This document shows, piece by piece, positions 13,111 through 27,200 of a stretch of DNA of 64,000 nucleotides. The notes beneath the pieces were generated by a model. That model was not told the origin of the DNA. It did no database searches and worked only from the letters and a program-made list of their open reading frames with translations. The DNA comes from Rhinopithecus roxellana (taxonomy: Eukaryota > Chordata > Mammalia > Primates > Cercopithecidae): contig NW_022141546.1 of assembly GCF_007565055.1 (NCBI RefSeq), forward strand, positions 186,001 through 250,000. Direction: 5' to 3'. Within the stretch, counting starts at the first letter, position 1. Every line of letters begins with the position of its first letter. Made by a program: the position numbers and the translations under genes.

Positions 13111-16100
13111 CCACATCACAAAGCAGTTTCTCAGAAAACCTTTATCTAGATGCTATCTGAGGATACTTCCTTTTTTACCATAGACCTCAATGCGCTCCCA
13201 AATATCCCTTTGCAGATTCCATGAAAACGGTGTTGGGAAACTGCTCCATGGAAACAAAGGTGATCCTCTGTGAGATAAATTCACAGATCACAAAGAACTT
13301 CCTCGGAAGGCTTCTTTCTAGGTTTTGTCTGAGGATACATCCTTTGTCACCATAATCTTCAATGTCCACCAAAATATCACATTGCAGACCCCAAGAAAAC
13401 CATGTTAGTGCACTGCCCCATGAAAAGAAAGATGTATCTCTGTGAGATGAATTCACACATCACAAAGCAGTTTTTCAGAAAGCTTCTTTCTCGTTTTTAT
13501 CTGAGGATATTTCCTTTGTCAATATTGGCTTCAATGTGCTCCCAAATATCCTATTGCAGATTTCAAAGGAACGTGTGATCAAACTGACATATGAAAAGAA
13601 TGGTGTAACTCTGTGAGATGGGTTCAAACATTGCAAAGGACTTTCCCAGAATGTTTCTTTCTAGTGTTTTTCTGAGGATATTTCCTTTGTCAACACATGC
13701 TTCAATGCATTCTAAAATATGCTTTCTCAGATTCCCAAAAAACCGTGCTACCAAATGTTCCATGAAAAGACTCGTGTAAGTCTGTCAGAGGAATTAACAC
13801 ATCACAAATCAATTTCTCAGAATGCTTCTTTCCCCTTTTTATAGGAGGATATTTCCTATTTCACTATAGACCTCAATGAACTCCCAAATATCCCTTTGCA
13901 GATTCCACAATAACAGTGTTAGAAAACTGCTCCATGAAATGAAAGGTGTTACTCTGTGAGATGAATTCACACATCACAGAGAACTTTCCCAAAATTTCTT
14001 TCCAGTTTTTGTCTGAGGATATTTCCTTTGACACCATAGGCTTCAATGCAATTAAAAATATCCCTTCTGAGGTTCTGCAAAAACAGTGCTATAAAACTGC
14101 TCCATGAAAACAGAGGTGTATCTCTGTTGGAGGAATTCATGCACCACAAAGCTGTTTCTCAGAAAGCTTCTTTCTAGTTTTTATCTGAGGATATTTCCTT
14201 TTTCACCATAGTTCACAATGCACTCCCAAATATCCCTTTGCAGATTCCAGAAAAACAGTGTTAGCAACTGCTCCCTGAAAACAAAGGTGTAACCCTGTGA
14301 GATGAATTCACACATCACCAAGAAATTTCTCAGAGAGCTTCTTTCTAGTTCTTATCTGAGGGGAATTGCTTTGTCACCACTGGTTTCAATGCCATCCAAA
14401 ATATTCCCTCCCAGATTCCCCAAAAACAGTGCTACCAAACTGTTCCATGAAAAAAATGGTATAACTCTGTGCAATGAATTCAAATATCACAACGCAGTTT
14501 CTAAGAAATTTCTTTCTAGTTTTATCTGAGGATATTTACTTTTTCACCATATTCCTCAATGTGCTCTTGAATATCCCATTGAAGAATAATTGAAAAAAGT
14601 TTTCACAAACTTCTCAATGAAAAGAATGGTGTAACACTGTGAGGTGAATTCACACATCACAAATCGTTTCACAGAAAGCATCTTTTAAGTTTTTATCTGC
14701 AGATAGTTAATTTGTCACCATAGGATTCAATGCAATCCCAAATATTCTACTGTAGATTCCACAAAAACAGTGTTATCAAATTGGTCCATGAGAAGAAAGG
14801 TTTAACTCTATGAGATGAATTCACACATCACAAAGAACTTTCTCAGAAAGATTCTTTATACTTTTTATCTGAAGATATTTCCTTTGTCACCTTAGGCTTC
14901 AATGAGATCCAAAATATCCCTTCTCAAATACCCCAAAAACACTGCTACAATCTGATTCATGAAAATGTTTGTATACCTCTGTGAGATGAAATAGCTCCTC
15001 ACAAAGTGGTTTCTCAGAAAGTTTCTTTCAAATTTTAGCATGAGGATATTACCTTTTTCACTATAGTCCTCAATGAGCTCTGGACGATCCTAATGCAGAT
15101 TTCATGAAAATAGTGTTAGCAAACTTCCCCATGAAAAGAGGGGTGTAACTCCATGAGATAAATTCACACATCACAAAAATGCTTCTCAGAAAGCTTCTTC
15201 TTCATTTTTGTCTGAGGTTATTTGCTTTCTCACCATTGGCTTCAATGTGATCCAAAATATCCCTTCTCAGATTTCCCAAAAACAGTGCTACCAAACTGAT
15301 CCATGAAAAGAACCATGTAACTCTGTGAACAGAAATAACACATCACCAAGTGGTTTCTCACAAACCTTCTCTCTAGTTTTTGTCTGAGGATATTTCATTT
15401 GTCACCATAAACTTCAATGCACTCTGAAATATCCCATTAAAAATTCCAGCATATAGTGTTAGCAAACTTCTCAATGAAAAGAATGGTGTAACTCTGTGAG
15501 ATAAATTGACACATCATAAAGTGTTTTCCCAGAAAATTTCTTCTCGGTTTTAATCTGAGGATATTTATTGTGTCACCATAGGTTTCAATACGCTCTCAAA
15601 AATCCTAGAGCAGATTAAATGAAAATAGTATTAGCGAAACTGCTCAATGAAAAGAGCAGTGTATCTCTGTGAGACAAATTGACACATCACAAAGCAGATT
15701 CTCAGAATGCTTCTTTTCCGTTTTTATATGAGACTATTTCCTTTGTCACCCTAGGCTTCAATGTGCTCTCAAATATCCTATTGCAGATTCCATGAAAACA
15801 GTGTTAGCAATCTGCTCAAAGGAAAGAACAGTGGAACTCTGTGAGATGAATTCACACATCCCAAACAAGTTTCTCAGAATGCTTCTTTGTAGTTTTTGTC
15901 TGAGGATATTTCATTTGTCACCCGATCCAAAATTTCCCTCCTCATATACTCCCAAAACAGTACTAACAAACTGCTCCATGGAAAAAAATGGGTAATTCTG
16001 TGAAATGAATTAACATATCACAAAGGACTTTCTCAGAAAATTTCTTTCTAGTTTTTATGTTAGGATATTTCCTTTTTCACCATAAGCTTCAATGCACTCC

Positions 16101-16400
16101 AAAATATCCCATTGTGGATTCCAAGAAAACAGTGCTAACAAACTGCTCCCTGAAAAGAATCAGGTAACACTGTGAGATGAATTCACAAATCAAAAAGGCA
16201 TTTCTCAGAAAGCTTCCTTCTAATTTTTGTCTGAGGATATTTTCTTTTTCAAAAAAGGCCTCAATATCCCTTTGCAGATTCTGCGAAAATAGTGTTAGCA
16301 AACTGCTCCATGAAAAGAAAGGTGCAAAACTCTGAGATGAATTCACACATCGCAAAGCAGTTTCTCAGAAAGTTTCTTTCTAGTTTTTCTCGGAGGATAC
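13111..16400 (-). repeat. Alpha satellite, generic reverse monomers
   Basis: About 19 monomers, mostly with AGCAAACTGCTC(C/A)ATGAAAAGAA spacers. There are no insertions and no gene-like features. Monomer ORFs such as those at 13,187-13,456 and 16,089-16,355 follow the repeat period and are not genes. Near 16,400 the array changes abruptly to X-family monomers (GCTAGCCAATGGCTCTATGAAAGAG). Confidence 0.92.
13112..13134. repeat. Right target-site duplication of the L1 plus transduced insert
   Basis: Partner of the copy at 11,738-11,760: 23 bases with two differences, in the same satellite phase. Confidence 0.72.
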
Positions 16401-18457
16401 TTCTTTGGAACCATAGGCTTCAAAGTGATAAAAAGTATCCCTTCTCAGATTCCACAAAAACAGTGCTAGCCAATGGCTCTATGAAAGAGTTGTATAACAC
16501 TTTGAGAAGAATTCACACATTACAGAGCAGTTTATCAGAAAGGCTCTTTTTGGATTTTATCTGCACATATTTCCCTTGTCACCATAGGCTTCAAAGTGAT
16601 CGAAATTATCCCTTCTCCAATTCCACAAAAACAGTGCTAACAACGGCTCAATGAAAGAGTAGTGTAACTCTGTGAGATGAATTCACACGTCACAAAGCAG
16701 TTTCTCAGAAAGCTTCTTTCTGATCTTCATCTGGGGTTATTTCCTTTGTCACCATAGGCTTCAAAGTGATCCAAATTATCCGTTCTCAGATTCCACAAAA
16801 ACAGTGCTAGCCAATAGCCCCATGAGAGAGTGGTGTAACTCTGTGAGATGAATCCAGAAATCACACAGCTGTTTCTCAGAAAGCTTTTCCTGGTTTTCAT
16901 CTGAGGATATTTCCTTTGTGACTAAAGGCTTCAGAGCAATCCAAAATATCCCTTCTCAGATTCCACAAGAACAGTGCTAGCCAACGGCTCCACAAAAGAG
17001 TGGTGTAACTCTGTGAGATGAACTCACAAATCATGAAACTGTTACTCAGAAAGCTTCTTTCTGATTTTTATCTGAGGATATTTCTCTTGTCACCATAGGC
17101 TTCAATGCAATCAATCTATCCCTTCTCAGAGTCCACAAAAAGAGTGCTGGCAAATGGATCCATGAAAGAGTAGTGTAACACTGTAAGATGAATTCACACA
17201 TCATGAAGCTGTTTCTCAGAAGGCTTTTTTCTGCTTTTTATCTGAGGATATTTCCTACGTCACCATAGGCTTCAAAGTGATCCAAAATATCACTTCTCAG
17301 ATTCCACAAAAACAGTGCTAGCAAACGGCTTCATGAAAGAGTTGTGTAACACAGTGAGATGAATTCCCACATCAGAAAGCAGTTTCTCAGAAAGCTTCTA
17401 TCTGGATTTTATCAGAGGATATTTCCTTTTAAACACGGGCCTCAATGCAATATCACTTCTCAGATTCCTCAATGGAAGAGTGGTGTAAATCTGTGAGATG
17501 AATTCATAAATCACAAAGCAGTTTCTCAGAGAGCTTCTTTCTGGTTTTAATCTGAGGATTCTTCCTTTGTCACCATAGGCTTCAAAGTGACCAAAAATAT
17601 CCCTTTTCAGATTCCAAGATAAGAGTGCTAGCCAACGGTTACACGAGAGTGGTGTAACTCTGTGAGATGAATACACAAATCGCAAAGCTATTTCTCAGAA
17701 AACTTCCTTCTGATTTTTGTCTGAGGATATTTCCTTTGTCAGCATAGGCTTCAAAGTGATCCAAAATATCCCGTCTCAGATTCCACGAAAACAGTGCTAG
17801 CAAACGGTTCCATTAAAGAGTTGTGTAACAATTTGAGATGAATTCACATATCAAAAGGCAGTTTCTCAGAAACCTTCTTTGTGGCTTTTATCAGAATATG
17901 TCCTTTGTCACAGTAGGCTTCAAAGCGATCAAAAATATCCCTTCTCAGATTCCACAAAAACAGTGTTAGCATACAGCTCCATGAAAGTGTAGTGTAACTC
18001 TGTGAGATGAACTCACCCATCAGAAAGCAGTTTCTCAGAAGGCTTCTTTCAAGTTTTTGTTGGAGGATATTTCCTTTGTCAACATACACTTCAAAGTGAT
18101 AAAAAATGTCGCTTCTCATATTCCACAAAAATAGTTCTACCAAACGGCTACAAGAAAGAGTGGTGTAACACACACATCACAAGGCTGTTTCTCAGAAAGC
18201 TTTTTTCTTGATTTTATCTGAGAATATTTCAGGCCTCAATGCACTCCCGTATTTCTCATTGCAGAATCCGTGACAATGTTGTTTGGAAACTTCTCAAGGA
18301 AAAGAGTAGTGTAGCTCTGTGAGATGAATTCACATATCACAAAGCAATTTCTCAGAAGGCCTCCCTCCAGTATTTATCTATGGATATTTAAGTTTTCACT
18401 GTAGGACTCAATGCCCTCAGAATATCCCATGGCAATTTCCATGAAAACAGTGTTAGC
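16400..18457 (-). repeat. Alpha satellite, X-family monomers (second block, left part)
   Basis: About 12 monomers with the GCTAGC(C/A)AA(T/C)GGCTCCATGAAAGAGT signature. Variants end in GGTGTAAC, TTGTGTAACAC or AGTGTAAC. Near 17,440-17,475 two monomers are fused by a short deletion. The CCTCAATGCACTCCC type (near 18,235) and the CTCAATGCCCTCAGAATA type (near 18,405) are adjacent, as they are near 475-650 and 23,460-23,630. An Alu interrupts the last monomer. Confidence 0.92.
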
Positions 18458-18584
18458 TGGGAGGCTGAGGCAGGAGAATGGCGGGAACCCGGGAGGCGGA
18501 GCTTGCAGTGAGCTGAGATCTGGCCACTGCACTCCAGCCTGGGTGACAGAGCGAGATTCCGTCCCAAAAAAAAAAAAAGAAAAA
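18458..18584 (+). mobile_element. AluY-type element, 5'-truncated right half
   Basis: It starts within the right monomer at GGGAGGCTGAGGCAGGAGAA and continues through GAGGCGGAGCTTGCAGTGAG, GATCTGGCCACTGCACTCC and CCTGGGTGACAGAGC into an A-rich tail. The 15-base satellite word GAAAACAGTGTTAGC flanks it at 18,443-18,457 and 18,585-18,599. The insertion therefore occurred as a truncated copy rather than being cut later. GATCTGG is one transition from the GATCCGG of the other copies. Confidence 0.95.
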
Positions 18585-21500
18585 GAAAACAGTGTTAGCA
18601 AATTGCTCAATGTAAAAAAAGGTGTAACTCTGTGGGATGAATACACTGCTCCCAAAGCAGTTTACCATAAAGCTTTTTCAAGTTTTATCTGAGGATATTT
18701 CCTTTGTCACCATAGGCTTCAAAGTGATCCAAAATATCCCTTCTCAGATTCCACAAAAATAGTGCTAGCAAACGGATCCATGGAAGAGTTGTGTAACACG
18801 CTGAGATGAATTCACACATTACAAAGCAGTTTTTCAGAAAGCTTTTTTGCTGGAATTTATCTGCGGATATTTCCTTTGTCACCATAGGCTTCAAAGCAAT
18901 CAAAATTATACCTTCTGAGATTCCACAAAAACAGTGCTAGCAAACGGCTCCATGAAAGATTAGTGTAACTCTGAGTTGAATTCACACATCACAAAGCAGT
19001 TTCTCAAAAAGCTTCTTTCTTGTTTTTCTCTGAGGATATTTCAGGCCTCAATGTGCTCCCGTATATCTCACTGCAGATTGTGTGAAAACAGTGTTAGTAA
19101 ACTTCTCAAAGACAGCAGTGTTGTAACTCTGTGAGATGAATTGGCACACCATAAAGCAGTTTCTGAGAAGGCTTCTCTCCAGTTTTTAATTGAGGATATT
19201 TGATTATTCACCAAGGGATTCAATGCTATCCAAGATATCACTTCTGTGATTCCACAAAAACAGTGCTACCAAATTCATCCATGAAAGAATGTTGTTAATT
19301 TGTGAGATGAATACACACATCCCAAAGCAGCTTCTCAGAAAGCTTCTTTTTGTTTTTATCAGAGGATACTTCCATTGTCACCATAGGCTTCAAAGCAATC
19401 CAAAATATCCCTTCTCAGATTCCACAAAAACAGTGTTAGCAATCGGTTCCATGAAACAGTAGTGTAACCCTGTGGGATGAATTCACATATAACAAAGCAG
19501 TTTCTCAGAAAGCTTCTTTCTAGTTTTTATCAGAGGATATTTCTGCTGTCAACATAGGCTTCAAATCAATCAAAAATATCCCTTCTCAGATTCCACAAAA
19601 CAGTGCTAGCCAATGGCTACATGAAAGCGTGGTGTAACTTTGTAAGATGAATTCACAAATCACAAAGCTGTTTCTGAGAAAGGTCCTTTCCGGTTTTTAC
19701 CTGTGGATATTTCCTTTGTCACAATAGGCTTCAATGCGATCCAAAATATCCTTTCTAATTTCACAAAAACAGTGCTAGCAAACGGCTCCAGGAAGGAGTT
19801 GTGCAACACTTTGATATGAATTCACAAATTACAAGTCAGTTTTTCAGAAAACCTCTTTCTGAATTTTACCTGTGGATATTTCCTTTGTCATCATAGCCTT
19901 CAAAGCAATAAAAAATATCCCTTCTCAGATTCCACAAAATCAGTGCTAGCAAACCACTCCATGGAAGAGTAGTGTAACTCTGTGAGGTGAATTCACACAT
20001 CACAAAGCATTTACTTAGAAAGCTTCTTTCTGGTTTTTATCTGAGGATATTTCCTAGTCACAATAGGCTTCAAAGAGATCCAAAATGTCCGTTCTCAGAT
20101 TCCATGAAAACAGTGCTAGCAAACCACTCCATGAAAGTGTTGTGTAACACTGTGAGATGAATTCACACATCAAAAAGTAGTTTCTCAGAAAGCTTCCTCC
20201 TTCTTTTTTTCCTGAGGATATTTCCTTTTTACACACAGGCCTCAATGCACTCCCGTATATGTCATAGCAGATTCTGCAAACACAGTGTTAGCAAATTTCT
20301 AAATGAAAGCAATGGTGTAACTCTGTGAGATGAATTCACACACCACAAAGCAGTTTCTGAAAATGCTTCTCTGTAGTTTTTACCTGAGGAATTTCATTTC
20401 TCACCATAGGATTCTATGCTATTGAAAATGTCACTTCTATACTTCCACAAAAACAGTGCTAGCAAACTCCTCCAGGAAAGAGTAGTGTAACTCTGTGAGT
20501 TGAATTCACACATCACAAAGCAGTTTCTCAGAAAACTTCTTTCTAGTTTTTACCAGAGAATATTTCCTTTGTCACCATAGGCTTCAAAGTGTTCCAAAAT
20601 AACACCTCTCAGATTCCACAAAAACAGTGCTAGCAAACGGATCCATGACAGAGTTTTGTAACACTGTGAGATGAATTCACACATCACAAAGCAGTTACTC
20701 AGAAACCTTCTTTCTGGTTTTTATCTGAGGTTATTTCCTTTGTCACCATAGGCTTCAATGCGTTTCAAACTATCCATTCTCAGATTTCACAAAAGCAGTG
20801 CTAGCCAATGGTTTCATGAAAGAGTGGTGTAACTCTGTGAGATGAATTCACAAATCACACAGCTGCCTCTCAAAAAGCTTCTTTCTGGTTTTTATCTGAG
20901 GATATTTCCTTTGTCACCATAGGCTTCAAAGTGATCAAAAATATCCCTTCTCAGATTCTACAAAAACAGTGCTAGCAACCAGCTCCATGAAAGAGTTGTG
21001 TAACACTGTGAGATGGATTCACACATCACAAGGCAGTTTCTCAGAAAGCTTCTTTCTGGATTTTATCTAAGGATATTTCCTTGGTCACCATAGGCTTCAA
21101 AGCAATAAAAAATATCACTTCTCAGATTCCAAAAAAACAGTGGTTACAAATGGCTCCATGAAAGAGTAGTGTAACTCTGTGAGATGAATTCACACATCAC
21201 AGAGCAGTTTCTCACAAGGCTTCTTTCTAATTTTTATCTGAGGATATTTTCTTTGTCACAATAGGCTTCATAGGCACCCAAAATATCCCTTCTCAGATGC
21301 CACAAAAACAGTGCTACAAACTGCTCCATGAAAGGGTTGTTTAACGCTGTGAGATAAATTCCCACATCACAAAGTAGTTTCTTGGAAGGCTTCTTTCTTC
21401 ATTTTATCCGAGTATATTTCCTTTTTAAACACAGGCCTCAATGCACTCCCGTTTATCTAATTGCAGATTCTGCAAAAACAGTGTTTACTAATTTCTCAGT

Positions 21501-24250
21501 GAAAGCAATGGTGTAACTCTGTGAGATGAATTCACACACCACAAATCAGTTTCTGAGAAGACTTCTGTTCGGTTTTTATCTGAGGATATTTCATTTCTCA
21601 CCATAGAATTCTATGCTATCCACAATATCACTTCTGTGATTCCACAAAAAGAGTGCTAGCAAACTGCTCCATGAAAAAGTGCTGTATGTCTGTGACATGC
21701 ATTCACCTATCACAAAGTAGGTTCTCAGAATGCTTCTTTCTAGTTTTTACCTGAGAATATTTCCTTTGCCACCATAGGCTTCAAAGTGATCCAAAATATT
21801 ACTTCTCATATTCCACAAAACATTGCTAGCCAATGACTCTATGAAAGAGTGATGTAACTCTGTGAGTGGAATTCACACATCACATAGCAGTTTTTCAGAA
21901 AGCTTCTTTCTGGCTTTTATCTGAGGATATTTCCTTTGTCACCATAGTCTTCAATATGATCAAAAATATCCCTTCTCAGATTCCACAAAATCATTGCTAG
22001 CAAACGGTTCCATGAAGGAGTAGTGTACCTCTGTGAGATGAATTCACACATCAGAAATCGGTTTCTCAGAAAGCTTCTTTCTTGTTTTTAATCGGAGGAT
22101 ATTTCAGGCCTCAGTGTGCTCACAAATATCTCATTGCAGATTCTGCGAAAACAGTGTTAGCAAAGTTCTCAATGAAAGCAGTGTTGTAACTCTGTGAGAT
22201 GAATTCAAACTCCACAAAGCAGTTTCTGAGAAGACTTCTCTCCAGTTTTTATCTGAAGAAATTCCATTTTTCACCATGGAATTCAATGTTATCCAAGATA
22301 TCACTTCTGTGATTCCAGAAAATCAGTGCTACCAAACTTTTCCATGAAAGAGTGTTGTTAATTTATGAGATGAATTCACACGTCACAAAGCAGTTTCTCA
22401 GAAAGCTTCTTTCTGGTTTATATCTGATTATATTCTCTTTGTTACCATAGACTTCAAAGCAATCAAAAATATAGCTTCTCACATTCCACAAAAACACTGC
22501 TATCCAATGGCTACATGAGAGAGTGGTGTAACTCTGTGAGATGAATTCACAAATTGCAGAGATATTCTCAGAGAGCTTATTTCTGAGAATGCTTCTGTCC
22601 AATTTTTATTTCATTTCTCACTATAGGATTCCATGCTATCCAAAATATCACTTCTGTGCTTCCACAAAACAGTGCTAGCAAATTCCATCGAGGGGTGTAA
22701 CTCGGTGAGGTGAATTCACACATCACAAAGCAGTTTCGTAGAAAGCTTCTTTCTAGTTTTTACCTGAGGATATTTCCTTTGTCACCATAGTCTTCAAAGC
22801 AATCCAAAATATCCCTTCTCAGATTCCACAAAAACAGTGCTAGCAAACGTCTCCATGAAAGTGTAATAAATCTGTGAGATGAATTCACATTTCCAAAACA
22901 GTTTTTCAGAAAGCTTCTTTCTGGTTTTTATCTGAGGATATTTCCTTTGTCAGCATAGGCTTCAACGCATCAAAAATATACCTCTTCAGATTCCACAGCA
23001 ACACTGCTAGCCAACGGCTCCACGAAATTGTGGTGTAATTCTGTGAGATGAATGCACAAATCACAAAGTTGTTTCTCGGAAAGTTCCGTTCTGGGTTTTA
23101 TCTGAGTTTATTTCCTTTTTCACCATATGCATCAAAGCAATCCAAAATATCCCTTCTCAGATTCCACAATAACAGTCCAACAAAGGGCTCCATGAAAGAG
23201 TTGTGTAACAATGTGAGACGAATTTACACATCACAAAGCAGTTTCTCAGAAAGAATCTTTCTGGATTTTATCTGAGGATATTTTGCTTGTCACCATATGC
23301 TTCAAAGGAATCAAGAATATCCCTTCTCAGATTCCACAAAAACAGTGCTAGCAAACGGATCCATGAAAGAGTAGTGTAACTCTGTGAGGTGAATTCACAC
23401 ATCACAAAGAAATTTCTCAAAAAGCTTCTTTCTTGTTTTTCTCTGAGGATATTTCAGGCCTTCATGCCCTCCCATGTATCTCATTCCAGATTCCGTGAAA
23501 ATATTTTTAGGAAACGTCTCAATAAAAAGTGTGATGTAGCTCTGTGAGATGAATTCACAAGTCACAAAGGAGTTTCTCAGAAGGCTTTTCTCCAGTTTTT
23601 AGCTTAGGATATTAATTTTTCACCATAGGACTCAATGCCCTCGGAATATACAATTGCAGATTCCACGAAAACAGTGTTAGCAAACTGCTCAACGTAATGA
23701 AAAGTGTATCATTGTGAGATGAATATACTCTTCACAAAGCAGTTTCTCATGAAGTTTTTTTTAGTTTTTACTGAGGCTATTTCCTTTGTTACCATAGGCT
23801 TCAAAGCGATCCAAACTATCCTTTCTCAGGTTGAACAGATACAGTTCTAGCAAACTGCTCCTTGAAAAAATAGTGTCACTCTGTGTAATGAATTCACAGA
23901 TCACAAAGCCATTTCTCAGAAAGCTTCTTTCTTCTTTTTATCCGAGGATATTTCCTTTATAAACATGAGCCTCAATGTGCTCCTGTATATCTCATTGCAA
24001 ATATTGCAAAAACAGGGATAGCAAACTTCTCAATGGAAACAATTGTTTAACTCTCTGAGATGAATCCACACACTGCAAAGCAGTTTCTGAGAAGGCTTCT
24101 CTCCAGTTTTAATCTGAGGATATTTTATTTCTCACCTTAGAATTCTATGCTATCCAAGATATCACTCCTGAGATATCACAAAAAAAGTATAACCAAACTC
24201 CTTCATGAATGAGTGGTTTAACTCTGTGAGATGAATTCACACATCAGAAA
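18585..24250 (-). repeat. Alpha satellite, X family with a relic seven-monomer HOR
   Basis: About 33 reverse monomers. A special monomer with ATTC(T/A)ATGCTAT recurs near 19,210, 20,410 and 21,605, giving two consecutive periods of about 1,200 and 1,195 bp, or seven monomers. Within each period the other types follow in the same order: the CAATGGCT monomer with CACAAATCACAAAGCTG third, the GTTGTG type fourth, the CAAAGCAATAAAAAATATC type fifth, and the CTCAATGCACTCCCGT type seventh. After 21,605 the pattern continues in shortened form (about 670 and 350 bp) and then over about 1,515 bp to 24,140. Confidence 0.88.
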
Positions 24251-27200
24251 GCAGATTCTCAGAAGTCTTCTTTCCAATTTTTTTCTGAGAACATTTCCTT
24301 TGTCCCCATAACTTCAATGTGGCATGAAATATCCCTTTACAGATTCCAAGAAAACAGTGTTAGCAAACTGATCCATGAACAGAACATTGTAACTCTGTGA
24401 GATGTATTCACACATCACAAAGCAATTTTCTAAGAAGGCTTCTTTTGGTTTTTATCTGAGGATATTTCCTTTGTCACCATAGGGTTCAATGCACTCCCAA
24501 ACATCCTATTGCATTTTCCACGAAAACAGTGTTGGCAAACTGCTACATGAAAACAACGATGTAACTCTGGCAGATGAACTGACATAATACAAAGAAGTTT
24601 CTCAGAAAGTGTCTTTCTACTTTTTATCTGAGGATATTTCCTTTTTCACTATATGCCTCAAAGTGCTCCCAAATATCCCTTTGCAGATTCAATGAAAACA
24701 GTGTTAGCAAACTGCTCCATGAAAAGAAAGGTGTAACTCTGTGAGATGAATTCAGACATCTTAAAGAACTTTCTCAGAAAGCTTCTTTCCAGTTTTACCT
24801 GAGGAGATTTCCTTGTCACCTTAGGCTTCAATGCGATCCAAAATATCCCTTCTCAGATTTCTCAAAAACAGTGCTATCAAATTGATCCATGAAAAGAATC
24901 ATGTAACTCCACGAGATGAATTTGCACATCCAAAGAAGTTTCTCAGAAAGCTTCTTTTTGGTTTTTATCAGAGCATACTTCCTTTGTCCCCGTAGGCTTC
25001 AACTTGCTCCCAAATATCCTAAAGCAGATTTCAGGAAAACATGGTTAGCAGACTGCTCAGTAAAAACAGTGGTACAACTCTGTGAGATGAATTAACCCAT
25101 CACAAAGCAGTTTCTCAGAAAGCTACTGCCTATTTATTATCTGAGGATATTTCCTTTGTCACCATTAGCTTCATTGCATTAAGAAATATTGAATTGCAGA
25201 TTCCAAGAAAACTGTGTTAGCAAACTGATCAATAAACAGAACACTGTAACTCTGTGAGATGTATTCACACATCACAAAGCAGTTTCGCAGAAGGCTTCTT
25301 TTTGGTTTTTAACTGTGGATATTTCCTTTATCACCATAGGCTTCAATGCCCTCCCACACATCCTATTGAATTTTCCATGAAAACATTGTAAGCAAATTGC
25401 TGTAAGGGAATAACAGTGTAAGTCTGTGAGATGAATTCACACATGCAAGGCAGTTTCTCAGAAATTTCTTTTCGATTGTTATCTGAGGATATTTTATTTG
25501 TCACCATAGACTTCAGTGTGCTCCCAAATATCCTAACGCAGATTCCACAAAAACAGTGTTAGCAAACTGCTTAATAACAAGAATGGTGTAATTCTGTGGG
25601 ATGAATTAACCCATCATAAAGCAGTCTCTAAGAAAGCTTCTTTCTAGTTTGCCTCTGAGGATATTTCTTTTGTCACCGTAGGCTTCAATGCTCTCCAAAA
25701 TATCCTAACACAGATTTCACGAGAAAAAGTGTTAACAGACTGCTCAATGAAAAGGACGGTATAACTATGTGAGTTGAATTAACCCATCACAATGCAGTTT
25801 TTCAGAAAGTTTCTTTCTTGTTTTTATCTGAGGATATTTCCTTTTTCACCACAGGCTTCAATGCGCTAACAAATATCCCCTTGCAGATTCCATGAAAACA
25901 GTCTTAGCAAACGGCTTCATGAAGAGAAAGGTGTAACATTGTGAGATGAATTAATTCATCACAAAGATGTTTCTCAGAAAGATTCTTTCCAGTTTTTATC
26001 TCAGGATATTTTCTTTGTAACCATATGCTTCACTGTGCTAAGAAATATCCCATTGCAGATTCCAAGAAAACAGTGTTAGCAAACTGCTCAATGAAAAGAA
26101 CAGTATAACTCTGTAAGATGTATTCACACATCACAATGCAGTTTTTCAGAAAACTTCTTTCTAGTTTTTGTCTGAGGGTATTTCCTTTTTCACCATAGGC
26201 CTCAATGCACTCCAAAATATCACTTTGAAGATCCCACCAAAACACTGTTAGCAAAGTGCTTCATGAAGAGAAAGGGGAAACACTGTGAGATGAATTCGAG
26301 CATCACAAAGAAGCTTCTCAGAAAGCTTCTTTCCAGGTTTTATTGGAGTATATTCCCTTGTAACCATAGGCTTCAATACGATCCAAAATATCCCTTCTCA
26401 GATTCCCCAAAACCAGTGCTAACAAAGTGATCAATGATAGAATCGTGTAACTCTGTGAGATGAATTCACATATCACAAAGAAGTTTCTCAGAAAGCTTCT
26501 TTCTAGTTTTTCTTTGAGGATATTTCCTTTGCCAGCATAGGCTTCAATGCGATCCAAAGTATCCCTTCTCTGATACTCCAAAAACAAAGGTAACAAACTG
26601 CTGCATGAAAGGACTGTGTAACTCTGTGAGATGAATTCACACATCACAAAGAAATTTCTCGGAAACCTTCATTCTAGTTGGTCTCTGAGGATATTATCTT
26701 TGTCATAATAAGCTTCAATGCACCCTGAAATATCATTTTGGGGATTCCAAGAAAATAGTGTTAGCAGAAAGCTGAATAAAAAGTACACTGTAACTCTGTG
26801 AGATATATTCACACATCACAAAGCAGTTTCTCAGAAGGTTTCTTTTGGTTATGTGCAGATATTTCCTTCATCACCATAGGCTTCAGTGCAATCCAAAATA
26901 TCCCTTCTCAGATTCCCCAAAAGCAGGGCTAGCAAAGTGATCCAAGAAATGTATCGTGTAACTCTGTGAGATGAATTCACACATCCAAAGCAGTTTCTCA
27001 GAAAGCTTTCTTTCACTATTTATCTGAATGTATTTCCTTTGTCACCATTGGCTTCAATGCACTCTAAAATATCCCTTTGCAGATTCCAAGAAAACAGTGT
27101 TAGCAGACTGCTCAATGAAAAGAACACTGTAACTCTGTGAGATATATTCACACATCACAAAGCAGTTTCTCAGAAAGCTGCTTTCTAGTTTTTATCTGAG

